64,000 nt of DNA, taken from the NCBI RefSeq assembly GCF_001644195.2, contig NZ_LWBL02000009.1:38524-102523 (forward strand), given 5' to 3'. Below are positions 24,701-33,899 of this stretch, in pieces. Position 1 is the stretch's first letter. Each line of letters opens with the position of its first letter. Source of the stretch: Bacillus marinisedimentorum (GTDB taxonomy: Bacteria > Bacillota > Bacilli > Bacillales > Bacillaceae_O). The notes under the pieces were generated by a model, which had not been told where the DNA came from, made no database searches, and worked only from the letters and a program-made list of their open reading frames with translations. Position numbers and translations under genes: made by a program.

Positions 24701-25972
24701 TTACCCGTTTTCAGCACCGCACCAATCTACGAGTGTAAGCGCGATGATCTCCGCAGCCTGAAATACTTTTTCAAGTTCAATGTATTCATTCGGATAATGG
24801 GCCATGCCAGTCACACCCGGCCCAAAAACGACCGATGGCGTTTCGCCGACCTTTGTCAGCAGGCCTCCGTCTGTTCCCCACGGAGAAGCTTCGACAACCG
24901 GATTGCCCCCGATGACATCCCTGTATCTCTCGGTAAGCGCTTTGATCATGTCATTCCCAAGATCTATCGAACCAGGCAGCCAGCGGGCACCAAACCATTC
25001 AAGCGTGACAGGATGATCTTCATACCACTCGTCAATCTCTTTCAAATCTTTAAGCCAGGCATCCATTTCCGCTTTTGCCTCTTCCATCGTTTCCTCTGGC
25101 GAAACTCCCATCCTTCCTTCGATTTTCACAAGGTCGGGCACAGATGACGGCCAGTCGCCGCCTTCAATCTTTCCGACATTGATCGGGACAGGGATCGGAA
25201 TTTTTTCATACAGCGGGTCACTGATGCGGTTATTCCGTTCTTCCTCGAGCCTGCGGAGATGATCAACGACCGCAAGGCTTTTTTCGATGGCATTCACGCC
25301 TTCATAGCGGGTGCCGCCATGGGCTGAACGGCCTTTGATATGGATCCGGAACCACATCGACCCCTGCTGTTTCGGGAAAATTTTCATGTTGGTAGGTTCA
25401 GGGATAATCGCCGCATCCGCTTTATAGCCTCTCAAAACGGATGCCAGCGTCCCCGATCCGCCGCTTTCTTCTTCAATGACACTTTCAAAAATGACATCAC
25501 CCTGCAGCCGGATGCCCAGGCCCTGCAGTGTCTGGATAGCCAATAGAAGGGCGGCATTTCCACCTTTCATATCCGTGGCGCCGCGGCCGTATATTTTTCC
25601 GTCTTTAATCTTGCCGCTGTATGGGTCTTCAATCCATTGCTCGCGGTCCCCAGCCGGAACGACATCAATGTGGCCGTTTAAAATGACCGAGCGGCCGTCC
25701 CCGTTTCCTTTCCAGACACCCACCACATTCGGGCTGCCTGTGAATTCATCACGGGATGAGGCAAACGCCGGGTTTTTGGCCAATTCATTGCCATCAGGGT
25801 CCCAGACATCCACTTCAAGCCCCATGTTCTCAAGTGTCTCAACGACGATTTCCTGGGCCGCCTTTTCGTTTCCCTGTGTACTCGGTGCTTGAATCATCTG
25901 CTGCAAAAGTGTGATTCCTTCTTCGCGATGGGCTTCCAGCCAATCATGGACATGTTTTTTAAGTTCAGGCAT
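24701..25972 (-). CDS. yodQ: M20-family deacylase of the lysine/beta-lysine operon (YodQ)
   Basis: A 423-residue ArgE/DapE-type zinc hydrolase. Metal-binding and catalytic blocks are visible: NGHIDVVPAGD, YGRGATDMKGG, IEEESGGSG, then EPT and the C-terminal GPGVTGMAHYPNEYI. In B. subtilis yodQ belongs to the kamA-yodP-yodQ-yodR-yodS-yodT operon. It likely removes the acetyl group added by YodP once the beta-lysine chain has been processed. AAAGGAGG precedes the ATG, and the gene lies 23 bp after yodR. Confidence 0.83.
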   Translation of the reverse strand: MPELKKHVHDWLEAHREEGITLLQQMIQAPSTQGNEKAAQEIVVETLENMGLEVDVWDPDGNELAKNPAFASSRDEFTGSPNVVGVWKGNGDGRSVILNGHIDVVPAGDREQWIEDPYSGKIKDGKIYGRGATDMKGGNAALLLAIQTLQGLGIRLQGDVIFESVIEEESGGSGTLASVLRGYKADAAIIPEPTNMKIFPKQQGSMWFRIHIKGRSAHGGTRYEGVNAIEKSLAVVDHLRRLEEERNNRISDPLYEKIPIPVPINVGKIEGGDWPSSVPDLVKIEGRMGVSPEETMEEAKAEMDAWLKDLKEIDEWYEDHPVTLEWFGARWLPGSIDLGNDMIKALTERYRDVIGGNPVVEASPWGTDGGLLTKVGETPSVVFGPGVTGMAHYPNEYIELEKVFQAAEIIALTLVDWCGAENG

Positions 25973-25995
25973 CGCTCCTTAACCTCCTTTTACAC

Positions 25996-26658
25996 TTATC
26001 GAAGTGTCACAACCTCGCCGGGGACATGGAGAGGCGCCCCGGTTTTTTCAATAACTTCTTCCGGCGTATGCGGTTCCATCACTTCCTTGAGGACAAGCCC
26101 GCTGTCAGCAACCTCAATCACGGCCATATCCGTAATGATCAAATCGACACACCGTTTTGCTGTAAGGGGCAGGCTGCACTCACGGACAATCTTCGGCTCC
26201 CCTTTTTTATTGATATGATTCATAAGGACAACAACTTTCTTTGCTTTAGCAGCCAGTTCCATCGCGCCGCCGATTCCCGGAACCCGTTTTCCCGGCACGA
26301 TCCAGTTGGCGAGATCACCCTTTTCACTGACCTCCAGTCCGCCAAGGATAGTCAAATCCAGATAGCCGGAACGGATGATTCCAAATGCTGTTGCACTGTC
26401 AAAATAGGATGCGCCAGGAACGATCGTTACCGGAAAGCCGCCGGCATTGCAAAGCGACGGATCCTCATTGCCTTCATCCGGCGCTTCACCCATGCCCAAT
26501 ACGCCATTTTCCGCATGGAACATGACTTCCATGCCGTCCGGGACATGATTCGAAACGAGGGATGGAATCCCGATGCCGAGATTCACGACCATTCCGGCTT
26601 CAATTTCTGTTGCCGCCCGTTTGGCGATGCGGTTGCGGATATCTATTCCCATGCCCAT
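25996..26658 (-). CDS. yodR: CoA-transferase subunit B (YodR)
   Basis: This is the catalytic subunit of a two-subunit 3-oxoacid CoA-transferase-like enzyme. The glutamate that forms the CoA thioester is in HAENGVLGMG, and GLGIGIPSLV marks the CoA-binding region. I use ATG 26658 (MGMGIDIRNR) because AAGGGGGTGG is well placed; an open frame continues upstream within yodS without a site. It overlaps yodS by 16 bp, so the subunits are translationally coupled. Confidence 0.85.
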   Translation of the reverse strand: MGMGIDIRNRIAKRAATEIEAGMVVNLGIGIPSLVSNHVPDGMEVMFHAENGVLGMGEAPDEGNEDPSLCNAGGFPVTIVPGASYFDSATAFGIIRSGYLDLTILGGLEVSEKGDLANWIVPGKRVPGIGGAMELAAKAKKVVVLMNHINKKGEPKIVRECSLPLTAKRCVDLIITDMAVIEVADSGLVLKEVMEPHTPEEVIEKTGAPLHVPGEVVTLR

Positions 26659-27347
26659 TTCCAATCCACCCCCTTGCTTGGAACGACCATATCGACATAT
26701 ACGCCTGGTGTCACGATGCATTCCGGGTCCAGTTCTCCTGCTTCCACGATTTCGTCCGCTTCAGCAATGGTGATCTTCCCTGCCATTGCGACAAGCGGAC
26801 TCGTATTTCTGGCACTCGTTTCAAAAACCAGATTGCCGAATGTATCCGCTTTCCTTGCATACACAATCGATACATCAGCGGTAAGCGGCTTTTCCAGTAA
26901 AAATTCCTTTCCATCCACCGTGACCTTTTGCTTCCCGTCTTCAATCATGCTGCCAAGACCGATATCGGTGAGGATGCCGCCAAGTCCCATGCCGCCAGCC
27001 CTGATTCGTTCTGCCAGCGTACCCTGCGGGGAAAACTCCACCTCCATCTCTCCATCGGTCATAAGCTGTCCGGCAATCGGATTCGATCCGATATGTGAAG
27101 CGATCAGCTTCCGGGCCATCCCCCGGCTCACAACACGGCCGATGCCGATGTCCGGAAAAGCGGCATCATTGCCGATCAATATCAGGTCTTTGACTCCTTT
27201 TTCCAGGATTCCGGCAATGATTGTCGGCGGGTTGCCGATTCCCCCAAATCCGCCATACATCAGCGTACAGCCGTCATTTATATAGGCCAGCGCTTCCTTT
27301 ACGGTTCCTGTTTTATTAAGTGATTGTTTTTTGGTTTGAAATGCCAT
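26643..27347 (-). CDS. yodS: CoA-transferase subunit A (YodS)
   Basis: A 234-residue subunit A of the same CoA-transferase. Family blocks are GGFGGIGNPPTII, LIGNDAAFPDIGIG and FSPQGTLAERIRAGG. In the pathway model it would activate or transfer CoA to an amino-oxo acid formed from beta-lysine. AGGAGGGG precedes the ATG. It lies 12 bp after yodT. Confidence 0.85.
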   Translation of the reverse strand: MAFQTKKQSLNKTGTVKEALAYINDGCTLMYGGFGGIGNPPTIIAGILEKGVKDLILIGNDAAFPDIGIGRVVSRGMARKLIASHIGSNPIAGQLMTDGEMEVEFSPQGTLAERIRAGGMGLGGILTDIGLGSMIEDGKQKVTVDGKEFLLEKPLTADVSIVYARKADTFGNLVFETSARNTSPLVAMAGKITIAEADEIVEAGELDPECIVTPGVYVDMVVPSKGVDWKWAWE

Positions 27348-27359
27348 TCTGAGCCCCTC

Positions 27360-28727
27360 CTATCCTGCACAATTGATAAGCCCGAGTTTTTCCAGATGAG
27401 TTTGCACCTCATAAAGGGTCTTATCCAACAATTTCACAAGCTGATCGATTTCCTGTTTGTTAATGGTGAGCGGCGGCGAAATGATGACAGCATCACCGTC
27501 ATCCCCCTCATACCCGGCCGCTGCCGGATAAACCAGCAGGCCATTTTCCTTCGCCCTGTCGATCACAAATCCTGTCAGTAGTGTTTCTTTGCTGAATGGC
27601 CGCTTCGTGAATATATCCGATATGAATTCAATGCCCCACAGGAGCCCTCTTCCCCGCACATCGCCGATAATCCGATACTTGGAAGCCATTTCCTGCAGTT
27701 TTTTCATGAGATAATCGCCTTTTTGCGCTGTCTCATTGACTAAGTTATGCTTTTCAATAAATTCAAGAACAGCAAGTGAAACTGCTGCCGATTGCGGGTT
27801 GGCGCTGAACGTGTGCCCGCTCATGATCGAGGCCGAGCCATTCAGAATAGGCTCAAGCACTTTTTCACTGACCATCGCGGCTGCCATAGGCGTGTAACCC
27901 GCTGTCATCCCTTTACCGAGCGCGATGATATCAGGGGCGGCGCCCCAGTGCTCCATCGCAAACATCTTGCCGGTCCGGCCCATTCCTGTCAGCACCTCAT
28001 CGGCAATGAACAGGATTTCGTTTTCTTCACAAATCTTTTTGATTTGCTGATAATAGCCGTCAGGAGGCACAATCACACCGCCCGCAGCACCGACGATCGG
28101 CTCGGCAATGAACGCTGCCACATTGTCTGCACCAAGCCGTTTAATCGCACGCTCAAGCTCTTGTGCACATAACAAGTTGCATGCCGGAAAGGTTTGATTG
28201 AACGGGCACCGGTAACAATAAGGTGCCGCAACCGCCGGGTAGTCCTCAAGCAGATGGATGAACCGTTCCCGCCTTTCCGGGTGTCCCGACATTGAAAGCG
28301 CACCCATGGTGATGCCGTGATAGCTGCTCCACCGCGAGATGATTTTCTTTTTCTCCGGTTTGCCTTTTTCCTGCCAGTACTGGATGGCAACCTTCATCGC
28401 TGTTTCCGTCGCTTCCGACCCGCTGTTTACAAAAAAAGACCAGTAATGCTGGTCTCCCCCGAACGCCAGTTCATTCAGTTTCTTTGCCAACTCCTCTGCC
28501 GGCTTCGAGGTGAATTGGGAACGGTAAACGAACGAAATGTTCTGCGCTTGCTTATACATGGCCTCCACGATATCCGGCACGGCATGACCGAGACTTGCCG
28601 TGACAGCTCCGGAAGACCCATCCAGATAACGCTTGCCTTGTTCGTCATAAATATATACACCATGTCCGCGTACAGCGGTTGGATAAGAGCGGTCCAAAAA
28701 AGGTTTGATTAAATATGAACGTTCCAT
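27360..28727 (-). CDS. yodT: Class III aminotransferase of the lysine/beta-lysine operon (YodT)
   Basis: A 455-residue PLP aminotransferase with NSGSEATETA at 101-110, DEVLTGMGRTG starting at 243 and the PLP lysine Lys272 in ALGKGMTAGY. It likely removes an amino group from (acetyl-)beta-lysine. An unusual cysteine cluster CYRCPFNQTFPACNLLC (171-187) may bind a metal. GGAGGTC precedes the ATG. First gene of the five-gene operon, divergent from the PucR regulator gene. Confidence 0.86.
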   Translation of the reverse strand: MERSYLIKPFLDRSYPTAVRGHGVYIYDEQGKRYLDGSSGAVTASLGHAVPDIVEAMYKQAQNISFVYRSQFTSKPAEELAKKLNELAFGGDQHYWSFFVNSGSEATETAMKVAIQYWQEKGKPEKKKIISRWSSYHGITMGALSMSGHPERRERFIHLLEDYPAVAAPYCYRCPFNQTFPACNLLCAQELERAIKRLGADNVAAFIAEPIVGAAGGVIVPPDGYYQQIKKICEENEILFIADEVLTGMGRTGKMFAMEHWGAAPDIIALGKGMTAGYTPMAAAMVSEKVLEPILNGSASIMSGHTFSANPQSAAVSLAVLEFIEKHNLVNETAQKGDYLMKKLQEMASKYRIIGDVRGRGLLWGIEFISDIFTKRPFSKETLLTGFVIDRAKENGLLVYPAAAGYEGDDGDAVIISPPLTINKQEIDQLVKLLDKTLYEVQTHLEKLGLINCAG

Positions 28728-29183
28728 TTTCCCTGACCTCCTTCTTCAATCAGTTAGAATGTTTATACCCTGAAGATTTGCGATTAAAGCAGCTGGCGGG
28801 ATTTTTCCATCTTTTTCTTATTGGTTAGGCCTTCCCTGCGTTCCCTCAGCTGCTGGATGAATGTGCTTGGCAGGTAAGCGCTTACAAATCCGGTGTTTTG
28901 TGAACCGCTGTACCGCTCATATTCCTTAAAAATTAACTAAATAGTCTGTTAAGTTTATAATATGATATAAGAAACCTTTTAGATATTGGCCATAGTCATC
29001 TAAAATCAGTTTGCAAAATTTATACACAGTGTATAAGTTTAATAGTCTGGTATCGTGGTAAAAAGGAGTAATTTGACGAAGAAATTGTCTGTTCATGACA
29101 GAAGCCCAGCTTTTGAATCATATGCTGGCGGATTGTAACGCCTGCAGCTGGCTATTTCGGGCTCGAAAAAGGGGGAAGCCGCC
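28728..29183. other. Divergent promoter region between yodT and the PucR gene
   Basis: A 456-bp gap. I looked for a -24/-12 promoter on either strand and found only an off-by-one look-alike near 28868. The AT-rich zone at 28930-29050 with TATGATATAAG and ATACACAGTGTATAAG (a dyad with TATACAC/GTGTATA arms, 29022-29036) is the likely control region. Confidence 0.4.
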
Positions 29184-30830
29184 ATGGGAATAACAGTTTT
29201 CGAAGCAATGCAGCTGCCGACGATGAAAAGTACACGGCTAGCGGCCGGTGAAGCCGGTATTCACAATATGATCAAATGGGTGACCATAGTGGAGGTCATC
29301 GAAGATATCAACCGCCTGCAGGAAGGAGAATTCTTAATCACGACGGGCTATGGACTGAAAGAACATGACGAACATTTCCAGCTCCTTCTCGGCATGAAAA
29401 AGTTATCCGGAGTCGCCATATATACCGGCGTCTATCTTGAGGAAATCCCCGACTCGTTCAAAACAATCGCTGAACGAAACGATCTCCCCTTGATCGAAAT
29501 CCCGGAAAACATAAACTTCTCGACAATTTCCAAAGAAATCTTACAGGAAATCCTAAATAAGCAGATGGAATTGACTTCCCTCTCACTGACAATCCATAAA
29601 GAGCTTACCGGCCTGGTATTAAAAAACCAATCAGAAACGTCAATTACTGAAACGCTGTCAGGTTTGATCAGTGCATCGGTTTTCATGATGAATGAAGTGC
29701 ACAATGAACCGCACCACGTCATTCACCACGACGGCATCAACTATAAAAATCAGCAGCTTTCAATAAACGCGGAACCGATAGACTTATCCGGTTTTACCGC
29801 CCGGGCAAAATCGGCCCAAACTCCCGTGACGGTGGATTTGAAACCCTTTAAAGCAATCATTCACCCGATTATCGCCAATGAATCTTCATATGGGTACATC
29901 ATTGCCATTAAAGAAACAGAAAAATGGAAAGAAATTGACATGACGGCAATCGAACATGCCGTGACAGTCTATGCCATTGAACTGTTAAAACAATCTGCGG
30001 TTGACGAAACCCAGCTGCGGCTGCGCGGCGAATTTTTAGAAGAAATCATTACAAAAAACTATAACAGCCCTGCCCTCATCCAGGAACGCGGAAAAATGCT
30101 CGGGTATGACCTGTCACTGACCCAGGCCGTGTTCCATGTGAAGTTCAGAAAAGGCAGCGGCCTTAAGGCTCCGAAAGCTGCCATTCAGCAGCTTTATAAC
30201 CTCGCCCAGGTGACAATGGAGCAGCAAAACCGGCAGGCAATCATCAAAAAAAGGCTGGACGGCATCACTGTCCTGTGCGAATTAAAAAAACCTGAAGCCA
30301 AAAACCCGAAGGATGACAGTATCAAACTGGCAGAAACAATGCTGGAAAAGTGGGCAAAAAAGCAGACAGGCGTTCCTCTGCAAATCGGAATCGGCAAACC
30401 TTATGACGATGTGAACAAACTGAGCGAAAGTGCAATCGAGGCAAAGTATGCATGCAATCTATCAGGTCTCCTGCTTTCCGAAAGAGAACTGATTCATTAT
30501 GACGACATCAATACCTTCCATCTCCTGCTGCAAATGAAAGAGTTCGGCATCGATCTCAAGCAGTTTTATGAAACGGCGCTCGGTGAGCTTGTAAGGTCCA
30601 GCAAAAAGGGAATCGACCTCCTTCACACGCTCGAAATCTACTTTAAAAACAATTCCAACATCCAGCTGACGGCTGCGGAGCTTTTCATCCACCGCCATAC
30701 GCTGAAATACCGCCTCGAGCAAATCAAAAAGAAAAGCGGCTATGACCTTGCCTCTCCTGATGTACGGTTGAAGCTGCAGCTGGCCATGGCCGCTTATAAG
30801 CTTGACAATTATGAGGTTACCGGGGAATGA
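29184..30830 (+). CDS. PucR-family transcriptional regulator
   Basis: A 548-residue regulator with an N-terminal PucR sensing domain (residues about 1-130, GEFLITTGYGL) and a C-terminal HTH_30 domain (LELTAAELFIHRHTLKYRLEQIKK-type sequence near 500-530). PucR-type proteins often control use of purines, amino acids or GABA. Its position back-to-back with yodT makes it the obvious candidate regulator of the yodTSRQ-gabT operon. AAAGGGGGAAG precedes the ATG by 6 nt. Confidence 0.85.
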   Translation: MGITVFEAMQLPTMKSTRLAAGEAGIHNMIKWVTIVEVIEDINRLQEGEFLITTGYGLKEHDEHFQLLLGMKKLSGVAIYTGVYLEEIPDSFKTIAERNDLPLIEIPENINFSTISKEILQEILNKQMELTSLSLTIHKELTGLVLKNQSETSITETLSGLISASVFMMNEVHNEPHHVIHHDGINYKNQQLSINAEPIDLSGFTARAKSAQTPVTVDLKPFKAIIHPIIANESSYGYIIAIKETEKWKEIDMTAIEHAVTVYAIELLKQSAVDETQLRLRGEFLEEIITKNYNSPALIQERGKMLGYDLSLTQAVFHVKFRKGSGLKAPKAAIQQLYNLAQVTMEQQNRQAIIKKRLDGITVLCELKKPEAKNPKDDSIKLAETMLEKWAKKQTGVPLQIGIGKPYDDVNKLSESAIEAKYACNLSGLLLSERELIHYDDINTFHLLLQMKEFGIDLKQFYETALGELVRSSKKGIDLLHTLEIYFKNNSNIQLTAAELFIHRHTLKYRLEQIKKKSGYDLASPDVRLKLQLAMAAYKLDNYEVTGE

Positions 30831-31052
30831 TGGTTTCATTCGCAGGGCCGGCCCGCTGGATTTTTCACTGGAAGGATGGAGCTCCGGAAAGTGGATACCA
30901 AGCTTCTGAATCCAGTGAGTAAACACCTGAGGTTTGCTTGTAATCGAAGGAAATTTTGTGAGTAAATGATCGATTATAAATGTGGAATTCTCAAGAAAAT
31001 AAGATATTTTCCGTTTGCGGCTTCAAATCTTGACATTAAGGAGGGACTGCCT

Positions 31053-31253
31053 ATGGTTATTCAGCCAACCATGTCCCCGCAAGCAATAGTTGACGTCTGG
31101 GACAATACTCGAGCTGTCTTTAAAGCATATGATGTCCTGCTGAGTGATCGGCAATTAACAGAACTCGTTGAACCCGTCACTCTTCCACTCCTTCTGCGCG
31201 ATCTGAATGAAATGGTTGGAAGTACACCAGCTACGTGCACTGGCGGCGGATGA
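31053..31253 (+). CDS. 66-residue small protein with Cys/Gly tail
   Basis: ATG at 31053 follows AAGGAGGGA by 7 nt, a very good site. The product (MVIQPTMSPQAIVDVWDNTR...) is helical and ends in the short tail STPATCTGGG. I do not recognise the family. It is 222 bp after the PucR gene and may be separate. The tail with a single cysteine and three glycines is unusual and could be a processing or attachment signal. Confidence 0.65.
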   Translation: MVIQPTMSPQAIVDVWDNTRAVFKAYDVLLSDRQLTELVEPVTLPLLLRDLNEMVGSTPATCTGGG

Positions 31254-31309
31254 AAAGTTCCATCTCTGCCGGAGTAGTTGACTCCGATCAGCCCGACTAA
31301 CGGACAAAA

Positions 31310-31395
31310 GCGCAAGGCGCCCGATTAGCGGCGTAATCTTAAGCGGGGTTATAAGCAGTGCGGCGGTTTTCCCTCCTGAAGGGGAGTAGCTAGTC
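31310..31395. repeat. GCGCAAGGCGCCCG dispersed repeat, copy 1
   Basis: Contains GCGCAAGGCGCCCGATTAGC, then CTTAAGCGGGG, GTGCGGCGG and TTTCCCTCCTG. A second, similar copy is at 31866-31950. Short forms of this element are, to my memory, common between Bacillus genes. Confidence 0.6.
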
Positions 31396-31584
31396 CGCAT
31401 CCCAATACGATGCCAGACAGCACTGCCTGATTACCCCGGGCATGGAAATTTGCACGTTTTTCCACCGTTTCAAGCAAGCTGACGGCCAAAACCGGGCTGT
31501 TTACTCATATACAGGATCATTCCAACCATTTAGGCCCGGTAACCAGCCGGATTTGTCTCATTTTATAAAAAGACTATTCCTTTT

Positions 31585-31835
31585 CTTCGTATTTCACGCC
31601 AGATGGCTGTTCCTTCGCGCCATATCCCCGGTTTTTCACGCCGTTCACGAACAACCACAATTAGGGATGCAACTTTCGCGCGGAATCCCGTTTCTTTCAC
31701 GCCAAACGATCACTCTTTCACGCGTAATCTCCCATATTTCATGCCGTAGATTCCAACTTTCACGCCGGAGCAGCTGTTTCGCGCCGTTCAGCCCGGCTTT
31801 CACGCCGGAACTCCCTTTTTCATGCATGGCCGATA
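31585..31835. repeat. Second phased TTTCACGCC repeat array
   Basis: At least eleven variants of TTTCACGCC (TTTCACGCC, TTCGCGCC, TTTCACGCG, TTTCATGCC and so on) at about 20-26 bp spacing, lying between the two GCGCAAGGCG repeats. The open frame across it (31442-32122) is not a credible gene: no ribosome binding site and repetitive content. Confidence 0.65.
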
Positions 31836-31865
31836 GACCCTGGATCGCAGCCGGACACTCGAAAT

Positions 31866-31950
31866 GCGCAAGGCGCCCGCTTAGCGGCATACGCCTAAGC
31901 GGGGGTGCCCGCAGGAAGGCGGGTTTCCCTTCTGGTGATCACGCTTATGA
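31866..31950. repeat. GCGCAAGGCGCCCG dispersed repeat, copy 2
   Basis: Parallels copy 1: GCGCAAGGCGCCCGCTTAGC, CCTAAGCGGGGG, AAGGCGGG, TTTCCCTTCTG. Same orientation as copy 1, about 555 bp away. Confidence 0.6.
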
Positions 31951-32023
31951 CGATAGCCGCTGGCGTCTGGAGCTCCATGACTCCCTTCCGGCTTTTTATC
32001 CATTACGCAAAAATCTTATAATT

Positions 32024-32068
32024 TCCGTAAAAATAATAAAGGTTCTCCGCACAAATCCGGAGAACCTT
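32024..32068 (-). terminator. Terminator of the kamA-yokU operon
   Basis: On the minus strand AAGGTTCTCCG and CGGAGAACCTT pair around an 8-nt loop and are followed by TATTATTTTT. Confidence 0.85.
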
Positions 32069-32115
32069 CTGTCGTCTTCCCATCTTTTCACAACAACCGT
32101 CTCACTGATTCAATA

Positions 32116-32394
32116 TCAGTAGTCAAAGTTGAAGTAATTTCTTTTAAGCAGCCTTGGAAGCTCCATCAATTCTTTATAGACGACCGTTTTATCAATTTTA
32201 GACGTATCAACGAGGAAAAGCTGGTCCTCCAGTTCTCTGACGGTATCATCGGCCTGGTATTCCATTCCGCAGGCCGAACAGCTGATGCCGGGTGTTTCGG
32301 TGATTTCAATAGCCCGTGTTCCATCGGGGAGTTCCCAGTAGACTGTCGTTTTGACTTCCTGTGCTTCATCTCTCTCACACCACTCACACTTCAT
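32116..32394 (-). CDS. yokU: YokU-like small zinc-ribbon protein
   Basis: A 92-residue protein with two CxxC pairs (CEWC at 3-6 and CSAC near 39-42), like the YokU/YgiT-type zinc-finger family. It lies 31 bp after kamA with AAAGGAGG before its ATG, so it is co-transcribed. A yokU-type gene beside lysine 2,3-aminomutase is common in Bacillus and suggests a helper or regulatory role, which is unproven. Confidence 0.83.
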   Translation of the reverse strand: MKCEWCERDEAQEVKTTVYWELPDGTRAIEITETPGISCSACGMEYQADDTVRELEDQLFLVDTSKIDKTVVYKELMELPRLLKRNYFNFDY

Positions 32395-32425
32395 TGTACC
32401 GGCCTCCTTTCCTTTCTATTCGGCA

Positions 32426-33826
32426 TTAATTCACTTCTTCTTCCATTTTTTTAACTTGTGACTGATATTTCTTTTCTTTCAGTTCGTCGCGTTTCGTCCG
32501 TTTGTCTTTCAGTGATGCATGTTCCGGGTCACTTTCATATAACTTCCGGCGGTTAAAACGCTGGAGCGACTCAGGTACGAGGTTGAATTCTTCATCATTC
32601 ATAATTGCAGCGATACCCGTTTTTGATTTCTTTTCCTCTGTATCAGAATAAATTTCACTAAAGTAAGCGTCAGCGCGTCCCGGGACATAATGTTCAGGTT
32701 CAGGATAACTTGTGATCACGCCTTCAAAATTCCGGAGCACCACTTTATCCGGGCTCTGGGAAATCAAATAATTCGGCTGCAATGATATTTTACCGCCGCC
32801 CCCTGGCGCATCAACAACAAACGTCGGTACGGCATATCCGGACGTATGTCCGCGCAGTCCTTCAATGATTTCAAGACCTTTTGTTACAGGCGCACGGAAA
32901 TGGCCGATTCCTTCAGACAAATCACACTGATAAATGTAATAAGGGCGGACCCTTATTTTTACCAGGTCATGCATCAGCTTTTTCATAATCGGCACACTAT
33001 CATTGATGCCGGCGAGGATGACCGACTGATTCCCGAGCGGGACACCCGCGTTGGCCAGCATCTCACAGGCCTTCTTCGACTCCTCCGTAATCTCTATTGA
33101 TGTATTGAAGTGGGTATTAAGCCAGACAGGGTGGTACTTCTTCAATATGTTGCACAGGTTTTCAGTTATCCGCTGCGGAAAAACGACCGGAGCCCGTGTG
33201 CCGATCCGGATGATTTCCACATGAGGGATGGCGCGCAAGTTTTTCAATACATATTCAAGAATGTTGTCGTTGATCAGGAGTCCGTCCCCGCCGGATATGA
33301 GGACATCCCGCACTTCCGGTGTATTCCGAATGTAATCAATGGCTCCGTCAAGCTGCTTTTTCGGCACTCCCATCCCAATCTGTCCGGAAAAACGGCGGCG
33401 CGTACAATAACGGCAATACATGGAACATTGATTTGTCACCAGAAACAGCACCCGGTCCGGATAACGATGCGTAAGTCCCGGGACCGGCGAATCTTCATCT
33501 TCGTGAAGCGGGTCCTCAAGATCATATTTTGTCTTCTGGATTTCCTCTCCGACCGGTACTGACTGCATCCGCACCGGGCAGCGCGGATCATCCGGATTCA
33601 TAAGCGAGGCATAGTAAGGCGTGATATTAAGAGGAATGGTCTTTGTGGAGATTTTGACCCCCTCTTCTTCTTCAGGTGTTATATTAATGACCTTTTTCAA
33701 GTCATCAAGTGTCCGGATCGTATTCGTAAGCTGCCAGATCCAGTCGTTCCACTGCTCTTCGGTTACGTCTTTCCATAACTCGACGTCTTTCCAGTGCCTT
33801 TTCGGCTTATACAAGTCGTGCAGCAT
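32426..33826 (-). CDS. kamA: Lysine 2,3-aminomutase
   Basis: A 466-residue radical SAM and PLP enzyme converting L-lysine to L-beta-lysine. The 4Fe-4S motif is CSMYCRYC (Cys134, Cys138, Cys141); the PLP lysine is Lys346 in APGGGGKIS; substrate-binding aspartates fit Asp302 (YQCDLSEG) and Asp339. AAAGGGG precedes the ATG. A -24/-12 promoter sits 39-54 bp upstream. The C-terminal 60 residues are lysine-rich. Together with YodP it would give N6-acetyl-beta-lysine, which is either a compatible solute or an intermediate of lysine breakdown. Confidence 0.93.
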   Translation of the reverse strand: MLHDLYKPKRHWKDVELWKDVTEEQWNDWIWQLTNTIRTLDDLKKVINITPEEEEGVKISTKTIPLNITPYYASLMNPDDPRCPVRMQSVPVGEEIQKTKYDLEDPLHEDEDSPVPGLTHRYPDRVLFLVTNQCSMYCRYCTRRRFSGQIGMGVPKKQLDGAIDYIRNTPEVRDVLISGGDGLLINDNILEYVLKNLRAIPHVEIIRIGTRAPVVFPQRITENLCNILKKYHPVWLNTHFNTSIEITEESKKACEMLANAGVPLGNQSVILAGINDSVPIMKKLMHDLVKIRVRPYYIYQCDLSEGIGHFRAPVTKGLEIIEGLRGHTSGYAVPTFVVDAPGGGGKISLQPNYLISQSPDKVVLRNFEGVITSYPEPEHYVPGRADAYFSEIYSDTEEKKSKTGIAAIMNDEEFNLVPESLQRFNRRKLYESDPEHASLKDKRTKRDELKEKKYQSQVKKMEEEVN

Positions 33827-33864
33827 CCCAATTGCCCCTTTCTATTTGTGTTGCCATTTACTAA

Positions 33865-33880
33865 TGCAAAACTCATGCCA
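33865..33880 (-). promoter_or_regulatory. Sigma-54 (SigL) promoter of kamA
   Basis: On the minus strand TGGCAT-GAGTT-TTGCA matches the -24/-12 consensus TGGCAC-N5-TTGCA in all but one base, with the required GG and GC exactly 10 bp apart. It points at kamA, 39 bp away. It requires an AAA+ activator; one is encoded at 36776-38167. Confidence 0.75.
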
Positions 33881-33899
33881 GTTTTATAATATTCTGAAA

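Noticed and set aside
26026..27285. 419-codon plus-strand frame opposite yodR and yodS
   Set aside because: Antisense shadow of two well-conserved CoA-transferase genes; no plausible start.
28850..28875. TTGGCAG...GCTT as a sigma-54 promoter near the PucR gene
   Set aside because: The spacing between GG and GC is one base too short, which abolishes sigma-54 promoters.
31442..32122. Open frame of 226 codons on the plus strand
   Set aside because: Covers the second TTTCACGCC array, a dispersed repeat and a terminator; composition follows the repeats and no start signal exists.
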